Shown: in pieces, positions 55,013-64,000 of the stretch | Position numbering within the stretch: the first letter of the stretch is position 1 | How the letters are laid out: each line of letters opens with the position of its first letter | Source of the DNA: Streptomyces griseus | Lineage (GTDB): Bacteria; Actinomycetota; Actinomycetes; Streptomycetales; Streptomycetaceae | DNA length: 64,000 nt | Direction: 5' to 3' | Assembly (NCBI RefSeq): GCF_001715295.1 | Contig: NZ_MDKB01000002.1 | Span: forward strand, 1,013,522 to 1,077,521 | Made by a program: the position numbers and the translations under genes | The notes under the pieces: generated by a model | Told to the model about the DNA's origin: nothing | Databases searched by the model: none | The model's input: the letters and a program-made list of their open reading frames with translations, nothing else

Positions 55013-56008
55013 ATGGGTACCCAGCAGGTTAGCGCGCCCCCGTGCGCGCCGTCCCCCGTATCCGGGGACGTCACGCCGTCGTCCGGCGTCATCCACAGCA
55101 ACGTCCGGCACTCGGCGGGCTTCACGGTCGTGGGTAACCACCTCAGCCGCCACCGGGGACTCTCCCTCGTCGCCATCGGGCTCGCCGTGCACATCCAGTC
55201 ACTGCCCGCCGGGGCGAAGATCGGCATCAAGGTGCTCACGGGCCGTTTCCCGGAGAGCGAGGCCCGCATCGCCGCCGCCCTGCGCGAGCTGGAGGCCAAC
55301 GGCTACCTCCGCCGCAGCCGGGTACGCCTTCCCGACGGCCGGATCGTCACCCGTACCGTCTCCCACAACCAGCCCGGCGCCCAGGCCCCCGCCCTCGCGG
55401 TTCCCCGGCAGCGGGCCGCGCGCCGCGCGGCACCCGCACCGCCGCCGGTCCCCGCACGGGCACGCGCGGCAGCAGTCGCCCCCGCACCGCAGCCCGTGGT
55501 CCGTCAGCCCGCCCGCCGGGCACCGACGCCGCCGCCCGCTCCCGCTCCCGCACGCCCACCCGTCCGCGTACCGGCTCCCACCGCGCGCACGGCTGCGCCC
55601 CCGCCGCTCCCCCGGCCACGGGCAGCCGTACCGGAGCTGCACCGGGCAGCCGCCGCACTCCTCGCCGACCTGCGGCGCCACGTGCCCCAGCTGGCACTCT
55701 CCGGGAGCGACGTCGAGGCCCTCGCTCCCGGCGTCGCCACCTGGCTCGAACGTGACGCCCACCCGGACACCGTCCGCCAGGCGCTCACCACCGACCTGCC
55801 CGTCCCCCTGAGGCATCCGGCGAAGCTCCTGAGGCACCGCATCACCACGCTTCTGCCACCACCGCTGCCCGGGGCGCAGGAGCTCGCGCCCGTGCGCAGG
55901 GCCCTCGTCATCCCGCTCCAGAACTGCGACACCTGCGACCGCGCCTTCCGCTCCCGCGTGCCGGGGCGCTGTCGCGACTGCCACACCCGCGTCCACGCCG
56001 TCACCTGA
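55013..56008 (+). CDS. winged-helix protein with Pro/Ala linker and C-terminal CxxC-CxxC zinc ribbon
   Basis: A 331-residue protein. Residues about 35-120 form a winged helix (LSLVAIGLAVHIQSLPAGAK, FPESEARIAAALRELEANGY, LRRSRVRLPDGRIVTR) like those in replication-initiator or MarR-type regulators. A ~85-residue Pro/Ala/Arg linker follows, then a helical segment (about 208-285), and a zinc ribbon C305-x2-C308-x11-C320-x2-C323 (NCDTCDRAF, GRCRDCHTRV). Related proteins are common in Streptomyces but uncharacterised. AGGAG precedes the ATG by 7 nt. A DNA-binding regulatory role is inferred. Confidence 0.8.
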   Translation: MGTQQVSAPPCAPSPVSGDVTPSSGVIHSNVRHSAGFTVVGNHLSRHRGLSLVAIGLAVHIQSLPAGAKIGIKVLTGRFPESEARIAAALRELEANGYLRRSRVRLPDGRIVTRTVSHNQPGAQAPALAVPRQRAARRAAPAPPPVPARARAAAVAPAPQPVVRQPARRAPTPPPAPAPARPPVRVPAPTARTAAPPPLPRPRAAVPELHRAAAALLADLRRHVPQLALSGSDVEALAPGVATWLERDAHPDTVRQALTTDLPVPLRHPAKLLRHRITTLLPPPLPGAQELAPVRRALVIPLQNCDTCDRAFRSRVPGRCRDCHTRVHAVT

Positions 56009-56140
56009 GGGCTGCGGCCCCCTGCCGCGATGCGCCTTTCGTCCGAATGCGCCACAGCTGTGGTGGGCGGCTCCCATCCCACCGAGCGTGGAGAAGGACC
56101 TGTGGGTATCCGCAGGTACTCCGCGTACAGAGGAGCGACG

Positions 56141-56734
56141 ATGTCGGAACGCAACACAGTGATCCGCAGCATCCATGATCTCGGTCTGGCCGCCTGGTTC
56201 GGCGGCTCGCTGATGGGTGCTGTCGGGCTGAACGGCGCAGCCGCCTCGGAGGGGGCGAGCGAGACGGAGACGGACCGGATCGCCAGCGCAGGATGGGCGA
56301 AGTGGACGCCGGTGGCCGCCGCGGCCATCGGGCTGCACCTGATGGGCGGCACCGGTCTGCTCGTCGCCAACGCCGCCCGGGTCAGGACCCAGCAGGGTGT
56401 CGCGGCCTCGGCGCTGGCGAAGACGCTGCTGACCGGTGCCGCTCTGGCGGCCTCCGCCTACGGCCGGGTCCTGGGCAAGAAGGTGGAGCTGGCGAGTTCC
56501 GGCGCCCCCGAGGACCTCGAGAAGGCCGCACACCATCCCGTGGACCTGCAGAAGGCCCGGCAGCAGATGCAGCTCATCCAGTGGGCGGTGCCTGCCCTGA
56601 CCGGCGCCGTGGTGGTGCTCAACGCGCTGCACGGCGAGCAGCAGCGGCCCCTTCAGCAGAAGGCGGGCATGCTGCGGCGGGCGACGTCCCAGATGAACAT
56701 GGGGCAGCTCGGCCACTGCCACCGGCTGATGTGA
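56141..56734 (+). CDS. multi-pass membrane protein of unknown function
   Basis: A 197-residue protein with three or four hydrophobic segments: LGLAAWFGGSLMGAVGLNGA, WTPVAAAAIGLHLMGGTGLL, TLLTGAALAASAYGRVLG and LIQWAVPALTGAVVVLNAL. The loop between the third and fourth (ELASSGAPEDLEKAAHHPVD) is hydrophilic. No catalytic motif is recognised. A GAGGAG Shine-Dalgarno precedes the ATG at 56141; the longer reading adds an unlikely N-terminus. It converges on the P1 peptidase gene with a 23-bp hairpin between. Confidence 0.78.
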   Translation: MSERNTVIRSIHDLGLAAWFGGSLMGAVGLNGAAASEGASETETDRIASAGWAKWTPVAAAAIGLHLMGGTGLLVANAARVRTQQGVAASALAKTLLTGAALAASAYGRVLGKKVELASSGAPEDLEKAAHHPVDLQKARQQMQLIQWAVPALTGAVVVLNALHGEQQRPLQQKAGMLRRATSQMNMGQLGHCHRLM

Positions 56735-56789
56735 GGCGGGTCCCCGGCCTGCCGCTGAGCGGCGACCCGGGGGCCGTACCGGTACCGGT

Positions 56790-56848
56790 CGGGCAGCCGG
56801 CCGGTACCCGCACCGGAGGGGCGGCCGTGCGGGTACCGGCCGGCTGCC
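56790..56848. terminator. bidirectional terminator with a 23-bp perfect stem
   Basis: Arms at 56790-56812 and 56826-56848 are perfectly complementary over 23 bp (left arm begins GGGCAGCCGGCC, ends CCCGCAC), loop 13 nt. It lies between convergent stops at 56734 and 56858. Confidence 0.85.
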
Positions 56849-56857
56849 CCGGGGTCG

Positions 56858-58006
56858 TCAACGACGCAGGTCCGCGCAGGCCGAGGGATAGGTGTCGCAG
56901 TAGCTCCTGTACTGCCGCACGGACGTGGCTTCGAGCATGGCGTGGGCGACGGCCCTGGAGAGGGTGTCGGCCGCCGCGGAGCCGATCCGGGTGAGCGCCC
57001 CCTCGTCGCCCGGGTCGGCGTTGGACAGACCCCGGCCGGTGCCTGTGGCCACGGAGAAGATGGTGTCGCCGTCGGAGAGGGTGTGCGACGGGTGGATCGC
57101 CCGGGCCAGTCCGTCCTGGGCTGCCGCGGCCATCCTGGTCAGCGCCGCGTTCTCCATGGCCGCGCTGGTGGCGACGATCGCGATCGTGGTGTGGTGGGCC
57201 GGGTCCGTCCCTTCCTCCGGCGTGCCCGTGACCGGCCGGCACTCGGCGCGTGACGGCTTGCGCAGCCCGGCGAACTCGTCGCCGATGCCCAGCGCGGCAC
57301 CCAACAGCGTGCAGTCCTTCGGATCCACGGTGGATCCGAGGGCGTTGACCACGACAAGTGCTCCGACGACGGTCCCGTCGTCCAGTCGTACGCTGGCCGT
57401 GCCCACACCACCCTTGAGTGTGCCGGCCCCGGTGAGGGCTCCGGTCCCGGCGCCGACGGTGCCCTGGCGCACGGGGCCGTCCTTGGCCGCCTGCATCGCC
57501 CGGTACCCCCAGGAGGCCGTCGGCCGTGCCCGGTCGCTGCCTCCCCGTCCGAGGTCCCAGATGACCGCCCCCGGCACGATGGGGAGGGAGACCCCTTCGT
57601 GGTCCTCCAGCCAGTGCATCGCGCCGACGCCGACGTCCAGGCCCCAGGCGCTGCCACCGGTCAGGACGAGTCCGTCGACCCCGGGGTTGGCATTGACGGG
57701 GGCGAGGACGTCGGTCGTCCACGTGCCGGGGGAGCCGCCGCGTACGTCGACGCCGGCCAGTGGCTCGCCCGGCGTACGGACGACGGTCGCTCCGGTGAGG
57801 TAGGGCGGGCGTGTCGACTGCACCTGACCGACACGGATGCCGGGGACATCGGTGAGGGCGTTGAGCGGACCGGGCTCCGGGGCCGTGACCGCGGCCGCGG
57901 TCCGCCCGGCAGCCGGGGACGCCTCCGCTCCGCCGAGTACAAGACTCGCGCAGGCGGCCGCACCGACCAGACCCACCACCATCGGACGGGCACGTCGAGA
58001 CACCAT
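56858..58006 (-). CDS. P1 family peptidase (DmpA/aminopeptidase type), secreted
   Basis: A 382-residue N-terminal-nucleophile-fold peptidase with an N-terminal signal peptide (MVSRRARPMVVGLVGAAACA, cleavage likely near ASPAAG). Family features are LNALTDVPGIRVGQ, the GGSAWGLDVGVGAM loop, GALVVVNALGSTVD around the presumed self-cleavage site, and SDGDTIFSVATG. P1 members are aminopeptidases or amidases. AAAGAGGTCGAC precedes the ATG. It is monocistronic, convergent with the membrane protein gene, and downstream of a 499-nt gap. Confidence 0.9.
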   Translation of the reverse strand: MVSRRARPMVVGLVGAAACASLVLGGAEASPAAGRTAAAVTAPEPGPLNALTDVPGIRVGQVQSTRPPYLTGATVVRTPGEPLAGVDVRGGSPGTWTTDVLAPVNANPGVDGLVLTGGSAWGLDVGVGAMHWLEDHEGVSLPIVPGAVIWDLGRGGSDRARPTASWGYRAMQAAKDGPVRQGTVGAGTGALTGAGTLKGGVGTASVRLDDGTVVGALVVVNALGSTVDPKDCTLLGAALGIGDEFAGLRKPSRAECRPVTGTPEEGTDPAHHTTIAIVATSAAMENAALTRMAAAAQDGLARAIHPSHTLSDGDTIFSVATGTGRGLSNADPGDEGALTRIGSAAADTLSRAVAHAMLEATSVRQYRSYCDTYPSACADLRR

Positions 58007-58162
58007 GTCGACCTCTTTCTCAGGCCCCCCGGGGGAAAGACGCGGCCGCTCAGCCCGGCGGCGGCACACGGAAAGCTAGCTGCCCCGGCACTCCCGCCGG
58101 CCGGCGACGCGCAGACGGACGGCGAACCCGCGGAGAACCGGCATCCGCCCGGCCGAACGGCC

Positions 58163-58200
58163 CGGACGGGCCGGACGGGCCGGACGGGCTATGGACGGGC
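58163..58200. repeat. tandem repeat of CGGACGGGC
   Basis: Three perfect 9-nt copies at 58163-58189 and a separated degenerate copy (TGGACGGGC, 58192-58200). Confidence 0.8.
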
Positions 58201-58333
58201 CCGCGTGACGCCGTGCGCCCCGGTCTTCGCCGAGGGCTCACCTCGTGGGCTGTACTCCGCCGGGTGAAGGGCTGTCCCCGGGTCGGCGAACGGTTCCGTC
58301 CTTCCGGCCCTGCCTCCACGCGGAACCGGGGCG

Positions 58334-58375
58334 CGGGCTGCTGACCGTGGCGGTACGGGCTGCTGACCGTGGCGG
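58334..58375. repeat. 20-bp direct repeat, period 22
   Basis: CGGGCTGCTGACCGTGGCGG occurs at 58334-58353 and again at 58356-58375, separated by 2 nt. Confidence 0.85.
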
Positions 58376-58453
58376 CGCTCGCCGCCCTGTCCGGCGCCGT
58401 CGCCGGCCCGGTGCACGTGCAAGGCGGTCCGGGCCGGCTTCGGCCACGGGCCG

Positions 58454-58481
58454 ACCGGGTCGTGGGGACGCACGACCCGGT
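58454..58481 (-). terminator. terminator after the 58506 gene; repeated stem type
   Basis: ACCGGGTCGTG / CACGACCCGGT, perfect 11-bp stem, 6-nt loop, 24 nt after the stop at 58506. Shares its stem with the terminator at 54740-54769. Confidence 0.75.
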
Positions 58482-58505
58482 GGAGGCCTCACGTCGAACG
58501 GCCGC

Positions 58506-59702
58506 TCACGTACGCGTGACCGTGCCGCACGCGCCGTCGTCGGTGGGCACCCGGCTGCGGTCGTACGGGTCCACGGCGGCGCCTGTGGGCGCCGGCTCCG
58601 GAGCGTCGCTCGGGAAGGACGGGTGCAGGAAGCCGTCGTACACCTCGCAAGCGGTGTTGCCGGCGTACTGCTCGTACCGCGAGAACGACAGCGTGCCCGG
58701 TGTCGTCCGGAAACGCTCCGGGTCGTACAGCACGGTCGTCAGCCGCCGCCGCACGATGGTGCGCGTCACCTCGTCCTGGGTGCGCGCCTTCAGCACGGGG
58801 TACACGAAGGTGTAGTCGGCGTGGGCCTCGACGGTGCCCTCCCTCCCGGCTTCCAGGGTCATCCTTCCCCGGGTCTTGACCACGTCCCCCATCGGCCGGG
58901 CGTCGTCCGGGTCGATGCGGGTGAACAGCGCCAGCGGGTCGTGTCTCTCGTCCGGCCGGGTCCATGCGGCGGCCAGCATGTCCTGCACGTCCTTCTGCTG
59001 GGGATCGAGGAGCGCCAGCGCCTCGCGCGGCTTCTCGCCCCGCAGGGTGGCCGGGTCGAGGTTGGCGGCGACCAGGAACCGCCGGGTCGTGCGGAGGAAC
59101 TCCCCGACCTGCGCCTCGCTCATCCCTCCGATCGCCCTGGCCTCCGGGACGGCTATCCCCTCCGCACCGTCCGCCCAGTGGAGCGCGGGCGAACCGCGGA
59201 ACGGCTCCTCGACCGTCGGCCGGTCCGGGTCGGACCCAGCGGGCGCGGCGGTGGGCGGTGCGGTCTCGGCGGGCAGCGGCCCCGCGTCGGCGGAGTCGCC
59301 ACCCCCCGGAAGGTGGTCGGTCAGCAGGCTCGGGCGCATGGCGACGAGGAGGATCCCCACCACCGCGACGAACCCGAGCGTGCCGGCGACACGCCGCTTC
59401 CGCCGTGCGCGGCCGTTCATCTCCTGCCAGGTGGGCCCGGTACGCCAGCCCTCCGGCTGCCACGGCTGGGCCGGCTTGCGCTTCCTGCCCCAGCGACGCC
59501 GGCCACGCTGCGTGCGGGCGGCCTCCTCGTCCAGGGCGCGCAGCCTCGCCGTCACCATGCGGGCGCGGGCCGAGGGCTCCTTAGGGGCGTCGGCCCCGCC
59601 GCCCTCCAACTGCTGCACCAGCTCCGCCCATTGCTCCTCGGGCACGGGCGCCGGTCCGTCACCGTGGTCGGACTGCCCCTCCGACGGCTTGCTGGCACTC
59701 AC
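58506..59702 (-). CDS. single-pass membrane protein of unknown function
   Basis: A 398-residue protein. Residues 1-105 are hydrophilic and cytoplasmic with a charged helix (EEQWAELVQQLEGGG, ARARMVTARLRALDEEAA); RARRKRRVAGTLGFVAVVGILLVAM (about 98-122) is the membrane helix with positive-inside flank. A Pro/Ala linker and an extracytoplasmic domain follow (MSEAQVGEFLRTTRRFLVAA, DDARPMGDVVKTRGRMTLEA, YTFVYPVLKARTQDEVTRTI, Cys in NTACEVYDGF and GACGTV). GTG 59702 follows GGGGGAGAGCA. Proteins of this kind are conserved beside the str operon in streptomycetes as I recall; function unknown. Confidence 0.82.
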   Translation of the reverse strand: MSASKPSEGQSDHGDGPAPVPEEQWAELVQQLEGGGADAPKEPSARARMVTARLRALDEEAARTQRGRRRWGRKRKPAQPWQPEGWRTGPTWQEMNGRARRKRRVAGTLGFVAVVGILLVAMRPSLLTDHLPGGGDSADAGPLPAETAPPTAAPAGSDPDRPTVEEPFRGSPALHWADGAEGIAVPEARAIGGMSEAQVGEFLRTTRRFLVAANLDPATLRGEKPREALALLDPQQKDVQDMLAAAWTRPDERHDPLALFTRIDPDDARPMGDVVKTRGRMTLEAGREGTVEAHADYTFVYPVLKARTQDEVTRTIVRRRLTTVLYDPERFRTTPGTLSFSRYEQYAGNTACEVYDGFLHPSFPSDAPEPAPTGAAVDPYDRSRVPTDDGACGTVTRT

Positions 59703-59844
59703 TGCTCTCCCCCACTCGTCCAACGGCCGGGCCCCCGGGCCGCTTTCGTCCCACGGATGCGATTTCGAACAAGGTAGCGGAACACCTCGTGACGCCCGCG
59801 TGAGGGTTCCGTGGTGACCAGCCGCACCCATCCCGCACACGCCG

Positions 59845-59886
59845 AAGGGCCCCGTACCTCTCCTGCGAGAGGTACGGGGCCCTTCT
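59845..59886. terminator. str operon terminator (after tuf)
   Basis: Arms 59845-59863 and 59868-59886, perfect 19-bp stem (left arm starts GAAGGGCCCCGTACC) with a 4-nt loop, 41 nt after the tuf stop. The strongest hairpin relative to loop size in the window. Confidence 0.9.
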
Positions 59887-59927
59887 TGGTGCTCTGTGCG
59901 GAGCGACCAGGTCAGACCGTCAGGTGA

Positions 59928-61121
<1,194 letters not shown>

Positions 61122-61197
61122 TGGGGTCCTCCTGAGTGGTTCTGTACGCCTTGCTTCATCGGCGCCAGGTGATCTTTGCTGGAATGCCGGTGCCGGG

Positions 61198-61235
61198 GGC
61201 ATTCGCCGCGCCGCTCGCGCGTCGCGGCGAATGCC
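61198..61235 (-). terminator. hairpin between fusA and tuf
   Basis: GGCATTCGCCGCG / CGCGGCGAATGCC, perfect 13-bp stem, 12-nt loop, with weaker outer pairing. It starts 44 nt after the fusA stop. Confidence 0.6.
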
Positions 61236-61279
61236 GTACCGGGCTCCGGTGACAAGCCTAAAGCGTGAGCTCGGAAGAG

Positions 61280-63409
<2,130 letters not shown>

Positions 63410-63447
63410 AAGGCTCAATCTTCTCTCGGTCTCGATGGGGTGAGCGA

Positions 63448-63918
63448 CTACCAGCGGTAGTGCGCGAAGGCCTTGTTGGACTCGGCCATCTTGTGGGTGT
63501 CCTCGCGCTTCTTGACGGCAGCGCCAAGACCGTTGGAGGCGTCGAGCAGCTCGTTCATGAGGCGCTCGGTCATGGTCTTCTCGCGGCGGGCGCGGGAGTA
63601 ACCGACGACCCAGCGCAGGGCGAGGGTGGCGGCGCGACCGGGCTTGACCTCGATCGGCACCTGGTAGGTGGCGCCACCGACACGGCGGGACTTGACCTCG
63701 AGCGAGGGCTTGACGTTCTCAAGCGCGCGCTTCAGCGTGATGACCGGGTCAGCGCCGGTCTTCTCGCGGAGGCCTTCCATGGCGCCGTACACGATCCGCT
63801 CGGCGGTGGAACGCTTGCCGTCGAGGAGGATCTTGTTGATCAGCGAGGTGACAAGAGGAGAGCTGTAGACCGGGTCGATGATGACCGGGCGCTTCGGGGC
63901 GGGGCCCTTACGAGGCAT
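63448..63918 (-). CDS. rpsG: 30S ribosomal protein S7
   Basis: A 156-residue S7 ([60 protein letters not shown]), nucleating the 30S head. It starts 2 nt after the rpsL stop. Confidence 0.98.
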   Translation of the reverse strand: MPRKGPAPKRPVIIDPVYSSPLVTSLINKILLDGKRSTAERIVYGAMEGLREKTGADPVITLKRALENVKPSLEVKSRRVGGATYQVPIEVKPGRAATLALRWVVGYSRARREKTMTERLMNELLDASNGLGAAVKKREDTHKMAESNKAFAHYRW

Positions 63919-63920
63919 TC

Positions 63921-64000
63921 TTACTTCTCCTTCTTGGCGCCGTAGCGGCTGCGGGCCTGCTTGCGGTTCTTGACACCCTGGGTGTCGAGCGAACCGCGGA
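63921..64000 (-). CDS. rpsL: 30S ribosomal protein S12 (partial, 5' end off window)
   Basis: Only the last ~26 residues are present, ending [18 protein letters not shown], diagnostic of S12. The streptomycin-determining residues lie outside the window. It is the first gene of the str operon in this order. Confidence 0.95.
   Translation of the reverse strand, partial: RGSLDTQGVKNRKQARSRYGAKKEK

Larger units (their letters stand above)
58007..58505. other. 499-nt gap upstream of the P1 peptidase gene
   Basis: No protein gene is supported. It holds a 9-nt tandem repeat (58163-58189), a 20-bp direct repeat (58334-58375), and a terminator (58454-58481) for the gene on its right. The peptidase promoter must be in the left part but no hexamer pair was convincing. 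Confidence 0.55.

Noticed and set aside
58264..58500. Possible signal-peptide-like reading (LLTVAALAALSGAVAG) on the plus strand in the gap after the peptidase gene
   Set aside because: No Shine-Dalgarno with a start, the reading runs straight through the terminator and antisense into the 58506 gene, and it lies on the 20-bp repeat.

Overview
The window is a very GC-rich actinobacterial chromosome segment that I read as Streptomyces. The grounds are GTG starts in many genes, the groES-groEL1 pair under CIRCE control, the gene order str operon / S10-spc-alpha ribosomal operons / glmM / coaA / glmS / acpS / alr / tsaE / tsaB-rimI-tsaD / groES-groEL1, and genes typical of streptomycetes (DUF397 and DUF5753 regulators, ECF42 sigma with a DGPF partner). 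Most genes are on the minus strand. No rRNA, tRNA, insertion sequence, prophage or CRISPR array was seen.

Layout, left to right. 1-2.3 kb: a LysR regulator cut by the window edge, a MOSC protein and an SDR oxidoreductase. 2.3-4.6 kb: groES-groEL1 with two CIRCE operators around the promoter. 4.7-10.2 kb: a lipoprotein polysaccharide deacetylase, a SAM methyltransferase, a DUF1876 protein, and an ECF42 sigma / DGPF / VOC module. 9.9-14.2 kb: the tRNA t6A genes tsaB-rimI-tsaD and tsaE, separated by a catalytically degenerate L,D-transpeptidase-like protein and a 70-residue microprotein behind a perfect iron box. 14.4-24.9 kb: cell-envelope and cofactor housekeeping: alpha/beta hydrolase, alr, DUF488, nnr, acpS, glmS, coaA, a DUF389 membrane protein and glmM. 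25-33 kb: rplM-rpsI, an ABC-F ATPase, a membrane-anchored protein, a large internally duplicated family 2 glycosyltransferase, and truA.

33-49.5 kb is the joined S10, spc and alpha ribosomal protein cluster, transcribed leftwards from a promoter near 49.9 kb: rpsJ rplC rplD rplW rplB rpsS rplV rpsC rplP rpmC rpsQ / rplN rplX rplE rpsN rpsH rplF rplR rpsE rpmD rplO / secY adk map infA rpmJ rpsM rpsK rpoA rplQ. Many genes overlap by 1 nt (TGATG or TAATG) and several intergenic gaps hold perfect hairpins. 50-59.8 kb is an accessory island between the S10 and str operons: an Rpn-type nuclease-like protein, a divergent aldo/keto reductase-TetR pair sharing a large operator, a whiJ/abaA-like triad (ATPase, XRE-DUF5753, DUF397), an HTH/zinc-ribbon protein, two membrane proteins and a P1 peptidase. 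59.8-64 kb is the str operon: tuf, fusA, rpsG and the 3' end of rpsL.

The conserved blocks make ribosomes, elongation factors, RNA polymerase alpha, the Sec channel, chaperonin, t6A-modified tRNA and peptidoglycan precursors (GlmS and GlmM to UDP-GlcNAc, Alr to D-Ala). The less conserved material sits in the gaps between these blocks, and the leads worth following are there.
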